Assembly (NCBI GenBank): GCA_039090855.1
Contig: CM076997.1
Coordinates: 165,260,709 to 165,324,708, forward strand
From: Macrothele yani
Lineage: Eukaryota > Arthropoda > Arachnida > Araneae > Macrothelidae
DNA: 64,000 nt
Direction: 5' to 3'
The position numbers were made by a program, and so were the translations under genes. How positions within the stretch are numbered: the stretch's first letter is position 1; every line of letters begins with the position of its first letter. The notes beneath the pieces are model-generated. The model saw only the letters and a list, made by a program, of their open reading frames with translations. It had not been told where the DNA came from and did no database searches. This document shows positions 54,661-64,000 of the stretch, piece after piece.

Positions 54661-56198
54661 CACGGCTGGACAATTGCTAAGGACGGATGATAAACGGCTA
54701 TATAGCGCATAAAAAAGTAAGTGTGGTTGGATGCCAAGTGAAATAAAACGTCAGAATGCCAGGACATTACAAGAAAGACAATTTATTGTGCTCTGAAATC
54801 CAGAAGGCTTTGAAACGTGTTCAAGGGACAAACAGGCCATTTTGTGCAGAATACGTAAACGTGAAAAAAATGCAATTACCGTCCGCAGGCGCTCCGATGT
54901 AAGATGTCAATACGGGATATGGCCACCATGGAGGGCGATGCAAGATTCCACACGTCGTGTCATGCTTTGCACAACATTATCAAGCAGTTGTTGGGGTAAT
55001 TTATCCCATTCCTCTGTCAGTGCACGGATGAGGGTGTCCTTGTTTATTGGAGGGCATTGGCGACCAGCAAGACTCCTCCCCAAAGCATCACACACATTAT
55101 CAATGGAATTCAGATCTGGAGAACGTGCTGGCCATACGAGGCATTGAATATCCTCGCTCTCAAGACACTCCTGGACAGCGACTGTTCGATGACATGTTGC
55201 GTTGTCGTCCATGAAAATGAATCTATCACCAACAGCACCACGGAACATGCGAACATGAGGTAGCAGAACATCAGTAATGTATCGTTGGCCAGTCATAGTC
55301 CCAGTTGAAAGCACATAGAGGGACGTACGGTCATTGATCATGATGCCAGCCCATACCATGCCACTACATGTCGGATATCGGTCCCTTTCCTGTATGTTTG
55401 CTGGACAATATGCAGTACCACTCTCAAGCCTGATCAGTTGTCGTCGACAATTAGACGATAGACTGTATCTACTCTCATCTGAAAGGAGGACAGCAGACCA
55501 GTCGTTATCAGTCCAATTGCGATGTTGATAGCACCATTGCAAACGGGCGGTACGGTGACGTCTGGACAACAGGATGCACACAACAGGACGGCGGGCGTAT
55601 AGTCCTCCTTCATGCAAACGTCTGGCGACAGTTTTTCTGGAGATCCGCTTGCCAGTAGCAGCCATAAACTGATTTGCTACCTCACTAGCTGTGCTGCGCC
55701 AGTGTCTTTTTGTTGATAGCACTATGTACCGATCTTCTGCAGGTGTCGTACTGCAAACACGACCTCCCCCGTGACGTTTGCTACACTCTCCATTTGTTTG
55801 AAATGATTTCCAAAGCCTTGAAACAACACTGTGGCTGACGTCGAACTCCCTGGCAACATCTGTTATTTTTCGCCCTTCTTCAATCTTGCCAATAATACGG
55901 CCACGCGTAAAATCATCTAGGTGATGTCGGGAAGACATACTGAAACTTGCCAGTTCGTCAATTGATTCTTTCCCTTTCAACTTTGCGTTTGAACAACAAC
56001 GGTCAATACGCGTCAAATCCTTTATATCTCTTATCAGCGCTATGACGTCACGAACAAGTTCGGCAATCCAAAATTTGCATACGCACAACACGTCTTACTG
56101 TATCCCGCACTTATGCTAATTTCCACATTTTCCTGCCTTCCATTTTATGGTTGCTATCGTTGCTATTGTCATCCGTCCTTAGCAATTGTCCGGCAGTG
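54661..56198 (-). mobile_element. Tc1-like transposon, family T2, copy 2
   Basis: TA flanks at 54659-54660 and 56199-56200. Terminal repeats CACGGCTGGACAATTGCTAA GG and the reverse complement of CACTGCCGGACAATTGCTAA extend about 30 bp including GGACGGATGA. 1538 bp with one uninterrupted transposase frame. It keeps the ancestral left subterminal sequence that copy 1 has lost to the hairpin. Confidence 0.97.
54907..55938 (-). CDS. Tc1-like transposase, full-length ORF, altered catalytic residue
   Basis: 343 codons from MSSRHHLDDFTRGRIIGKIE at 55938 to GGHIPY and stop at 54907, a normal Tc1 transposase length. The frame is open 51 codons further upstream, as in copy 1. An HTH sits near residues 8-50. 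The first aspartate is in LLSDESRYSL and the second in FMDDNATCHRT. The third catalytic position, 34 residues on, is aspartate (SPDLNSIDNVCDAL, codon at 55099-55101, GAT) where copy 1 has glutamate (GAA). The neighbouring tryptophan is cysteine. E-to-D at this position severely impairs many DDE transposases, so activity is doubtful despite the intact frame. Confidence 0.95.
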   Translation of the reverse strand: MSSRHHLDDFTRGRIIGKIEEGRKITDVAREFDVSHSVVSRLWKSFQTNGECSKRHGGGRVCSTTPAEDRYIVLSTKRHWRSTASEVANQFMAATGKRISRKTVARRLHEGGLYARRPVVCILLSRRHRTARLQWCYQHRNWTDNDWSAVLLSDESRYSLSSNCRRQLIRLESGTAYCPANIQERDRYPTCSGMVWAGIMINDRTSLYVLSTGTMTGQRYITDVLLPHVRMFRGAVGDRFIFMDDNATCHRTVAVQECLESEDIQCLVWPARSPDLNSIDNVCDALGRSLAGRQCPPINKDTLIRALTEEWDKLPQQLLDNVVQSMTRRVESCIALHGGHIPY

Positions 56199-56200
56199 TA

Positions 56201-57047
56201 TAATTACAACATTATGCTGGACCAACCTTCTGGAATACTTTGCCTGATGATGTAACAAGCCTAATTAGCATTTGTTTATTTAAAAAAAAACCTTAAACAA
56301 TATTTATTATTACCAGCCTCATTGTAATTTTTTATCCTTTTTCTTACTTCATAAATAAATTGGAACAGTCACTGTGCTTACAAGTGCTTAAACTTACTAT
56401 TATATATAAATAATAATGATTGTAAACCTTGAATCATTAAACAAACTAATGTTTGATACTACTGGCAATCCTATTACTGAACATAATTATTCGGACGTTT
56501 CACTAATCTGATAAAATCTTAAGTGTAATTGTTTTAATTTACATTTTTATTATAGATAAAAGAATAACGGATGGGGACGCTGCGGCAGTTAACTTGAAAT
56601 TATAATGATGACTGTCTCTCAGGTCTATCAATCACTAGTATGTCTGCTTGACATGGTGTTTGTTTCAAGGATTATTATTTTGGGAGAAGAGGGCTAGTTA
56701 GGCCCATCTAGCCTTTTTCCTTTTTTCATCCCTGTTGTTGCATATCTGCTCTATAATCACCTTTAATTATTTTATGTAAATTGTATGTGACACATAAAAT
56801 GAAATAAAAGTTATTCATTGTTCTTTCTACACCTCTTACAAATGTGCAAGTGTGTACCGTAGTTACCTGAATATAAGACCAGTGTTTTGCTGCATTTAAG
56901 CTTCCAAAACTGAGGGTGGTCTTATATTTCCATACCGAAAAAAATTTCGTTTCTCAGTGCGTTTACGTAACTAGTAGCACACAGCAGTCTATATTTTATG
57001 ATCGGAATGTACTGCAGTTCAAAGTCAATCTTACACCTCCCCTTCAG
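56201..57047. other. Unassigned AT-rich sequence
   Basis: An AATAAA word lies at about 56803 after an AT-rich stretch, compatible with a poly(A) signal of an unrecognised element or gene. Nothing else seen. Confidence 0.35.
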
Positions 57048-57102
57048 CTTCTAATATGCAAACAATGCACAGCAGCGGTGTACATTGTTTGCATATTAGA
57101 AG
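57048..57102. repeat. Perfect 20 bp palindrome with 15 nt loop
   Basis: 57048-57067 is the exact reverse complement of 57083-57102. The two arms continue with partly matching bases towards the loop. Confidence 0.9.
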
Positions 57103-57345
57103 GCGTATCCGCTCTACTGTTCTCTAACAATGAAGATCAATGGGAGTGTTAGTGACTCGAAATATTTAATAATTTATTTTGTACACAGAGTTTCGAATGG
57201 AGAGAAGCACGTATAGAGTAATGCAATAATCGAAATCAGTATGCAATTTTTATGATAATTTTGATCTGATGATGGTAAGATGGGCATAAAGAAGCAGCAA
57301 TTGTGTGTATCAGCCAGGACGTACGGTGTAACTAAAGCCAAAAAT

Positions 57346-57569
57346 GCCGCCCCGGTGGCGCAGTGGTCTAAGGCGCTGGCCTATGATCATTCGTCCGTAA
57401 GGGGTCCGGGTTCGAATCCCGGTCAGGCATGGATGTTGTGTTTGTCTTACGGCACTGACTCTCTCCCTTCCCTGGAACCAGTAACCCTAAATTAGGGACG
57501 GGCGACTGCTTATAGCCCATTGAGTTGCTCACGGTGGTCGTTAAACCTCCAATCAAAAAAGAAAAAAAT
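57346..57569 (+). mobile_element. Full-length SINE S1 with 10 bp target-site duplication
   Basis: tRNA-like head GCCGCCCCGGTGGCGCAGTG (A box 57354-57366), B box GGGTTCGAATCCC at 57408-57420, then a tRNA-unrelated body ending CCTCCAATC and an A-rich tail. The target duplication AGCCAAAAAT is at 57336-57345 and 57570-57579. A- and B-box promoter elements imply RNA polymerase III transcription; the duplication implies insertion by LINE machinery. Confidence 0.97.
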
Positions 57570-57699
57570 AGCCAAAAATCGTCGTTGTAGAAACAGCAAG
57601 GAAGTATTAAACTTCACCATTCAGTACGTACGGCCTAACTAAAGCCAACGAGCGTTATTGTAGAAATTGCAAGGAAATATTAAAATGTTCCTCTTCAAC

Positions 57700-58725
57700 A
57701 CTCCAGGCATTCTGAACACCAAACCGACGGTGTTCTGAAGAATTGAAGCAGGTGGTCTTGGAGAATAAAAAGAGAATAGACGGACTTCTTATCATACGGG
57801 GCACAATAACTGTGTGAACATTCGAAGAAGCATCCGTACGCAACATTCTTTGGCAGTTGTTTAAAGCCAGCATAATATGCACTGACAAATTTATGCGGAA
57901 GCATGGAGTATAACTTATCAGGAGAACTTCTCTGGCACAGAAGCTGCAAAATGACTTCAAAGAAAATTTAGGGAAATGCGAAGATAATGTGATTCATCCT
58001 CGTCGACAACATTGGTATATGTCGTCTCAAATTGGAATTGCAGACGATACACCTGTCTGTTTTGATACACCTTGCAACATGACAGTGGATAAAATGAGTG
58101 CTGCTAAATCTGTTTAGCCGCCCCGGTGGCGCACCGGTCTAAGCGATGGCTTCTGATCATTCGTCCGAACGGGGTCCGGGTTCGAATCCCGGTGAGGCAT
58201 GGATGTTGTGTTTGTCTTACGGCACTGGCTCTCTCCCTTCCCTGAAACCAGTGACCCTAAATTGGGGACAGGCGACTGCTTATAGCCCATTGAGTTGCTC
58301 ACGGTGGTCGTTAAAATTCCAATAAAAAAATCTGTTTCCTTCAATACAACTGGAAATGAAAATCTTCCGGCAATAATGATCCTAGCGCTGCTATCTGATG
58401 AAGAGAAGCTGCCACCATTCATGGTTTCTGAAAATAAAGAATCTGCATAAGGAGAGGCTACTAAAGAGGATGAATCTGGATTACCACTGAAATCACGGTG
58501 GAAAGCCTGAAGGCGACCAAGTGTACTCCTGAAACAACTAGGTAACCCTAAGTGCATTCAAAGGACCGCTAAAACCTTATGTGAAGACACTGGTTTCGGA
58601 GAGGAATACATACCAGGTGGTATGACTTCCCAGTTGCCGGTCCTTAATGTTACCATCAACAAGCCGCTCAAAGATCGCCGTCAGCTCTTGTATGAGGAAT
58701 AGTCGCTGATTAGTAAAGGCTTCTT
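57700..58725 (+). mobile_element. Pogo-type transposase relic (POGK/Tigger-like)
   Basis: The + strand reads FKASIICTDKFMRKHGV, stop, LIRRTSLAQKLQNDFKENLG (CENP-B-type HTH end), then HPRRQHWYMSSQIGIADDTP VCFDTPCNMTVDKMSAAKSV up to the SINE at 58117. After the SINE, in the same frame, come FNTTGNENLPAIMILALLSD and EEKLPPFMVSENKE. Later, past frameshifts, comes AFKGPLKPYVK and at 58610-58690 IPGGMTSQLPVLNVTINKPL KDR. This is the order of pogo/Tigger DDE transposases: first catalytic block 'NADDTPV', 'TTGNEK', 'KLPP', 'GHLT', 'PGGxTSxLQPLD'. Stops are present before the SINE too. Confidence 0.87.
58117..58327 (+). mobile_element. SINE S1 inserted into the pogo transposase
   Basis: Head GCCGCCCCGGTGGCGCACCG, B box GGGTTCGAATCCC, short A tail. 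The duplication AAATCTGTTT is at 58106-58115 and 58328-58337, so removing the SINE and one duplicate restores the pogo reading register. Confidence 0.95.
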
Positions 58726-58808
58726 AAACTCTTCTGACAAACCGAAGAAACCTTCTGAGGTATTACTGCAGGACGGGACAGCATCTTATCATATCATCAT
58801 ATTACTGC

Positions 58809-59280
58809 CTGTGAAACCCTAATTTTCCGGTGGCGAAGATCGAAACCTTCTACTTCGGAGCCGAATGCTATCCCAATTAAGCTACACAGACGGAATATGT
58901 AGCTGCAACTTTGCAGTCTTAACACTTGCTTTCACTTCTGTAGTACGTTACATATACAGTATCTCCCATTTGAGAAAGGACTGGGACGGTGTTATTAGTT
59001 TCCGGGTCATCCGGCAAACATACTTGAAATAATTCTTTGAAAAAGGAATTCGGATTTTTTCAGACGATGTGTGGAAAGGACATCACACATTTTTGGAAGA
59101 CCTCTAAGCACGGTAGATCCATTTTTACAATATGGAACCAATGTGAAAACGCCAATTTTGTGGTGGCGGTTTCGGGACTCGCATCTTCAAATCCGGAGCC
59201 TTTCAATTGAGCTAAACCGACGGAATTTATCGCTGCAACTTTGCCGTTTTGATATGTGCTTCATCTCAGTAGTACGCAAC
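58809..59280 (-). mobile_element. Dimeric tRNA-derived repeat, family S3, copy 2
   Basis: Monomers at 58809-58952 and 59142-59280, with a linker containing GATGTGTGGAAAGGACATCA, correspond piece by piece to 35381-35815. The minus-strand A-box-like TAGCTTAATTGG and TAGCTCAATTGA are both visible. Confidence 0.75.
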
Positions 59281-59390
59281 TGTTCAACAACTTTTTCAAA
59301 GCCTGTAGAACCATCTTTTAGCAACCTTATAAGGCTTTGGGATTCTGTGTGAATTATTCTTTAATTTGATTCTTTTCCATTTCATTTTAG

Positions 59391-59551
59391 AGTCAATAGT
59401 GCATGCCTTAAAGAAATTATGCCTATCAAAGAAATTAGATGGAATTCAAGGCGATGCGATGTGGAAAGTTCATGTGTGTGAAACATCACAATTACCAAAT
59501 GATGAGATTAAATGGAAATTGACTTTATTTTTGATACAGAAAGAATCGTAA
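59391..59551 (+). CDS. Candidate terminal exon, unidentified gene
   Basis: A strong acceptor (TTTTCCATTTCATTTTAG) ends at 59390. The exon reads SIVHALKKLCLSKKLDGIQG DAMWKVHVCETSQLPNDEIK then WKLTLFLIQKES and a TAA at 59549. The text looks like folded protein, not a transposase I know. No upstream exon or clear poly(A) signal could be tied to it. Confidence 0.3.
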
Positions 59552-60235
59552 TTCTAGGTTTATAACACATCCTGTGTTGTAAATGGAAGTCATTAATTAA
59601 AAGCAAGACTTTTTTGTGGTATGGATTTGCTGCTCGATTTAAGAACTAAACTGATGTAAACCCATAAAACTAATGTATGCTACTGAATTTTAGAGGTGTC
59701 GTTTCATGTCCAAAGCCATCCTAGATTCGAGTAAATACAAGGGTGTATATCCAGTCTGTGCTAGGTGTGCGATTCACACCCACGGGTTCGCGATGTAATC
59801 CATAAAATACATATATTGTTTAATAATTTCTATTGAAAACTTCCCTAAATTTTTTTTTATTAAAGCTTCACGTGGTGGCTAAAAGTAAATCCTATTTTCA
59901 ACGCTTGCACGAAGTGGAGAAGGTTTGTAGCCTGAACATTGTATACTGTTCGCGTTAAAAACCCGATTATTGGGCTTACGTTTCCATATACGAATATCTT
60001 CGAGTCTTTTACAGAGACTTCAGATGGCGGTCCGGGTCAGATTCCTTTCCTTCGTGTGGTTTAAAACTGGGCGGCACGCAGCGCCGTGGCATAGCCTACG
60101 TGCAACTGTGGGTATTGTAACGGTGCGTTTTTGACAAAACTATTGATAAAATCTGACAGTGCCCCATGCTATCCCATAACGTGACGCAACAATAGTTAAT
60201 TTTAGTGTTACTCAACAATACATCTTACTAAACAA
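59552..60235. other. Unassigned sequence
   Basis: Nothing recognised; the segment near 60000-60130 is richer in GC than its surroundings. Confidence 0.35.
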
Positions 60236-60248
60236 CCACCATCATTTC

Positions 60249-60481
60249 TTTTTTTTTTTTTTTTTTTTTTTTTGATTGGAGGTTTAACGACCACCGTGAG
60301 CAACTCAATGGGCTATAAGCAGTCGCCCGTCCCTAATTTAGGGTCACTGGTTCCAGGGAAGGGAGAGAGCCAGTGCCATAAGACAAACACAACATCCATG
60401 CCTGACCGGGATTCGAACCCGGACCCCTTACGGACGAATGCTCAGAGGCCAGCGCCTTAGACCACTGCGCCACCGGGGCGG
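60249..60481 (-). mobile_element. Full-length SINE S1 with 13 bp target-site duplication
   Basis: The minus-strand copy begins with the head at 60481 (GCCGCCCCGGTGGCGCAGTG) and ends in a ~25 nt T run (+ strand) at 60249-60273. The duplication CCACCATCATTTC is at 60236-60248 and 60482-60494. It is close to copy 57346, and its long pure tail suggests a recent insertion. Confidence 0.97.
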
Positions 60482-60494
60482 CCACCATCATTTC

Positions 60495-61050
60495 ATCACG
60501 TTTTACATAAACGTAACAGTATGTCATTGCAATTTGTGTAAATACGGGAACCTCATGTTGTAGTGATCAAAACCATTAAAAATTAATTTTCACGCTACGC
60601 ATATTTCAGCACAGTAGTAAAGTATGCGTCGTAGCGAAATATGGTTTAATCTCACCCCCCCCTCCCTCCCTGCTTCTCCCAGGGGGACTACATGCTTCTG
60701 ACGAGAGCTATAAAGTGATGTATAAAACGATGGGGCTATAACTTGTAGACATTCTAGACCAAAATTTACCAATCCCTCCTCACAAACACGCGTGTGATTC
60801 AGCATTTCTTTCTATCTTTAGGTCAGATTTTAGCTTGCGCATGCGTAGCTACATCACATTTCATCGATGTCACACATGTGTCTTACGTTAGCCTAAATAT
60901 CAATAATAATAACAATAAATCTTGTTGTTAAAACACTAAGCATTCGAAATAATTACTACAGCCCCGCCGTACTTTATGAAATACTTGTTTCTACGACGCA
61001 CATATCTTCTTCCATTGGTTTTACCGCAATAATATTCATTATCTCATCTG
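60495..61050. other. Unassigned sequence
   Basis: Nothing recognised except a C-rich run at about 60653-60671. Confidence 0.35.
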
Positions 61051-61255
61051 CCGCTAAGGTGGCGCAGTGGTCTAAGCGCTGGCTTATGATCATTCGCCAG
61101 GGATCGAATCTCAGTGAGGCGTCGTCGTTGTGTTTGTCTAACGGCACTGGTTCTCACCCTTCCTTGGAACTAGTGGTCCTAAATTAGGAGCGGACGACTG
61201 CTTAGAGCCTTTGAGTAGCTCATGGTGGTCGTTCAGCTTCCAATAAAAAGAAATC
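61051..61255 (+). mobile_element. SINE S1
   Basis: Head GCCGCTAAGGTGGCGCAGTG, degraded B box (GGGATCGAATCTC), body and short A-rich tail. A deletion removes part of the head after the A box. Confidence 0.9.
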
Positions 61256-61308
61256 ACTAGCTTAAGTGCCGCTCAATGTCAGGAATAAGTGAATCTTATT
61301 TTTTGTTA

Positions 61309-61527
61309 TGATTTTTTTATTGGAGGTTTATCGACCACCATGAGCTACGTAGTGGGTTATAAGAAGTCGTCAGTCCCTAATTTAGGGCAACTGGTTCCAG
61401 GAAAGGGAGAATGCCAGAGCCGTAAGACAAACACAACATCCATGCTTGACTGATATTCGAACCCGGGCGTATCACGGACGAATGGTAAGAAGCAATCGCT
61501 TAGACCACTGCGACTCCGGAGCGGTAT
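61309..61527 (-). mobile_element. SINE S1, inverted relative to its neighbour
   Basis: Minus-strand copy with tail TTTATTGGAGGTTTATCGAC at the low-coordinate end, B box ATTCGAACCCGGG and head ACCACTGCGACTCCGGAGCG. With 61051-61255 it forms an inverted pair about 50 bp apart. Confidence 0.92.
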
Positions 61528-62170
61528 TATGATTTATTTCCACTTAATATGTGTCGGACTGTATGGCTCGTTGTGGTTGTGGGCGGCGAGAATAAATGCA
61601 ATGAGTTGTTGGTAAATAAATGTATACTCTAGAATCAGTCGTTTTATTTAACACCAACAAAGGTCTTAGCATGAGAAAAATGTGTTGCATAAATTGTCTG
61701 CAAAGCGTATCAGGATAATCTCTTGATTTTCTGTGTGTGTGTGTATCTACGCGTGAACCGAATTATTGATGAGTACAAATTTTAATACAAGTTGACTTTT
61801 TACCCATATTTATGATGCTGATGCAGAACAGTCTTCGCAATGTTTTGAATATTTCATTGTATGGCAGAGCTTTTTTGGGTTGCATTGAACTCGAGAAAAA
61901 TAAAAGATTGGGACTGGTGCATAAATGTGTAAGTAGAAAAATTTTGTAAGGCTTCAATTTTCTTTGTTTCAATCATTGGTTATATAAAAATGAAGAATCA
62001 CCTGTTAATCCATTTGAACAAAATCTATGCAGACGGTATTTTTTAAGCTTAGAAATTATGGATAAGATAGTAACTTTTGATTAGAGCGTTTTGCATATCT
62101 TCCTGCAAAACAAAGTTTAAAACTGTAGTTGTTTCCTATCCATCCATTTCGTGTACAAAAATTTTTAAAA
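61528..62170. other. Unassigned AT-rich sequence
   Basis: A short (GT)n run lies at about 61733-61744. Nothing else recognised. Confidence 0.35.
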
Positions 62171-62174
62171 TGAT

Positions 62175-63290
62175 TTAGCGAAAAGCCAAAACATTAGGAC
62201 CACCTCCTTGCAATGCTGTTTATCCTGCACTTGTTGCGAAATTAGCTATTACCCTGAAATTCATGGATGTTACAAGATTTCAAAAGGTGTCGTGTGATAT
62301 CTGGTGCCAACAAGTCACCAAGAAATTCTTTAACTCTCGTAAGTTACTTAGCTGAGCCGCCGCAAATCGAGTTGGCTCCTCCAAGACAAGCAACGGGTAT
62401 TCAACTGGATTGATGTCTGACGAATCTGGAAACCAGGACAATACCTGAAAATTCTCATGTTTGGTAAACCATTCTCGAATTATCCTGACAGTGTGGCTTG
62501 GCTCATTATCCTGCCGAAAGGAGACACTACTAGAAGGGGATACGTTGCCATGAAAGGATATACCTGATCTGCAGCTATGTTCAGTTAGGTTGTCGGCGCT
62601 ATATGTTGTTTCCTGTGCATGATTGTCTGAATCCAGGGTTTCTCAGCAGAACATTGATCAAAGCATTTCACTTCTTCCATCGGCTTGGTTCCTTCCCACG
62701 GTGCATCCTGGTGACAACACTTCCTAAGTTGACGACATACATGTATCCGGCCGTCCACATGATGCAACAGGAAACGAGATTAATTCGACCAGAGGACTTC
62801 CTACCAATCATTCAAGGTCTAGTTTGGAAGTTTGTAGCCTCTTTCGGCGGTTAACCGATGTTAGCGTGGGCACTCTGAGAGGCCTGCCGCTACGCAGCTC
62901 CATTTTCAGCAAGGTTCGATGAACTGTGTGTGTGTTGTGTCACGTTACTCCCATTTCCAGCATTCACATTACTGGCTAGTTGCGCCACAGTATACGGTCT
63001 TGTGCTTCGTATCATACGGGCTGGCTTTCTTTCACCTCTAGAATCAATGCGCAGTGGTCAGCCCATATCTTGCCGAAGCGCACGTAGTTTTTTCTGTCCT
63101 CTGACCATTTTTGAAGGTACTAACTACGACTATGATGAGCACCCAGCAAGACTTACCGTCTAAGAAATGCTCTGATCCAATCGTCTAGCTATTACAATTT
63201 GGCATTTTCCACACTCTTAATTCTGCTGCCTTTCCCATCTGAAGAACAAGAATAACACTGATTAACAGGCCTCAATATCAGCTGTTATTT
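62175..63290 (-). mobile_element. Tc1-like relic resembling a fish Tc1 family
   Basis: At the DNA level CAAAACATTAGGACCACCTC, CAACTGGATTGATGTCTG, CAGTGTGGCTTGGCTCATTA and TCAGCAGAACATTGATCAAA follow, in order, the minus-strand layout of a Tc1 family I remember from teleost sequence. The minus-strand protein still shows LLHHVDGRIHVCRQLRK (just after the first aspartate region), CFDQCSAEKPWIQTI and WSN.SRFLL with the aspartate replaced. The N-terminal HTH end (MARRLDQSISKLQ-like) is near 63175. Many stops; terminal repeats not identified. The comparison is from memory. Confidence 0.75.
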
Positions 63291-63554
63291 ATACCGCTTC
63301 CCGACATTTACCAGTGCCGTCGTTTACCCGCATTTGCTTCGATTTTAATAAATATCATAGATATCGTATAAGGGACTAGATTGGCTGTCTGCTCTGTTGA
63401 GCATACGCTTGCGCTGTGACAACCGTGTAGCCATACTAAGCAGGTCAAGAAGTTGGAGTGGGGTATATGACGAAGGGTAATTTGGACTTTGTTATTGCAT
63501 AAATCGTGGTGAAAGCTTGCTCAGATATAACTCATACTCTAAGAGACGAAAATA
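63291..63554. other. Unassigned spacer
   Basis: Nothing recognised. Confidence 0.35.
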
Positions 63555-64000
63555 CAGGGTGTCCGAGAATTATTGGACACATTACAAAATTATGTACACA
63601 AAAAACTACGAGCACTGTCTGAATTTTCTATGTCACTTATTGCTAACACAGTTTCTATATTTTTCTTTTGCAGAATTGTTATTCCCAGAATCCAATAGAT
63701 GGCACTAGGTGTGGCCTGATGAGAAATGTTTGCGAAATGTGCAATCAGTAGCCATGTCATACGTACAGCAGAAGGCGATGTGTGTGTGTGTTATGGCTTG
63801 CGGAATTAAATTCTGTCATTAAAGTTAAAAGACGGTACCGTTTAGAGTATGGTTGCAATCCTCCGTCAACGAATTCAATGAAGCGGTGGATGAAACAGTT
63901 TAAAGAAACTGGCAATGTTTAACATCGTGGAGGAGCTGGTAGGCCTAGCGTCAGCGGTGAGACGGTTGACTAAGTTAATGAAAGTTAACAACGAAGCCCC
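63555..64000 (+). mobile_element. 5' part of a DUF4817/HTH-type DNA transposon, runs off the window
   Basis: CAGGGTGTCCGAGAATTATT follows a TA at 63553-63554 and looks like a terminal repeat. From about 63755 the + strand reads, with a frameshift, SYVQQKAMCV then VKVKRRYRLEYGCNPPSTNS MKRWMKQFKETGNV, then a stop, then HRGGAGRPSVSGETVD. This matches the N-terminal HTH found in many arthropod mariner-like proteins (the DUF4817 domain) through the 'GAGRP' linker. The catalytic part lies beyond 64000. Stops show decay. Confidence 0.75.

Noticed and set aside
57346..57420. tRNA gene
   Set aside because: A and B boxes are present, but the segment is the head of a SINE with a long unrelated body, A tail and target-site duplication; more than ten copies exist in this window.

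Overview
This is a eukaryotic nuclear window with no intact host gene. It is AT-rich and made largely of decayed transposable elements. The repertoire (many Tc1/mariner families including 'Tcb1'-type transposases, RTE-clade LINEs, tRNA-derived SINEs, pogo and hAT relics, and a helix-turn-helix mariner relative) points to an arthropod, most likely a spider. That assignment rests on recognising the transposase families from memory, not on a search.

Layout. 0-10 kb: a mariner relic, a 2.4 kb higher-order tandem array (array A, + orientation), two MITE-like elements, two Tc1 relics and an unusual element with TGGC-rich ends. 10-16 kb: two SINEs (one with an expanded tRNA head), a ~140 bp tandem block, an RTE LINE relic and a hAT relic. 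16-23 kb: four Tc1 elements in a row, the last (20952-22516) nearly intact, followed by a foldback. 24-36 kb: a mariner relic, a pseudogene of an unnamed multicopy animal protein family split by a Tc1 insertion at a TA, four more Tc1 elements or fragments, a dimeric tRNA-derived repeat and RTE fragments. 36-43 kb: a mariner with both ends (36817-38113), a candidate host exon, a foldback, an RTE LINE with recognisable reverse-transcriptase motifs and another mariner relic. 43-48.5 kb: two direct copies of 'SINE tail + tandem array' (arrays B and C), inverted relative to array A, then a separate CTCF-like motif. 48.5-54.5 kb: mostly unassigned DNA with a nested SINE cluster. 54.6-64 kb: the best-preserved Tc1 element (54661-56198), a pogo relic split by a SINE with target-site duplications, more SINEs, a Tc1 relic resembling one common in fish, and the start of another DNA transposon running off the right end.

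How the pieces relate. There is no pathway here. The shared story is transposition and decay: elements inserted into older elements (SINE into pogo, Tc1 into the pseudogene, two SINEs into a SINE, a 55 bp fragment into the LINE) give a partial relative chronology. The signals most worth attention are (1) the three array copies whose repeated core resembles the CTCF binding motif and which lie in inverted orientation about 40 kb apart, (2) a set of perfect short-loop palindromes, one of which can be shown by comparison of two Tc1 copies to be a local rearrangement consistent with template switching, and (3) two Tc1 copies carrying complementary transposase lesions. Two or three short ORFs bounded by plausible splice sites may be host exons but could not be identified.
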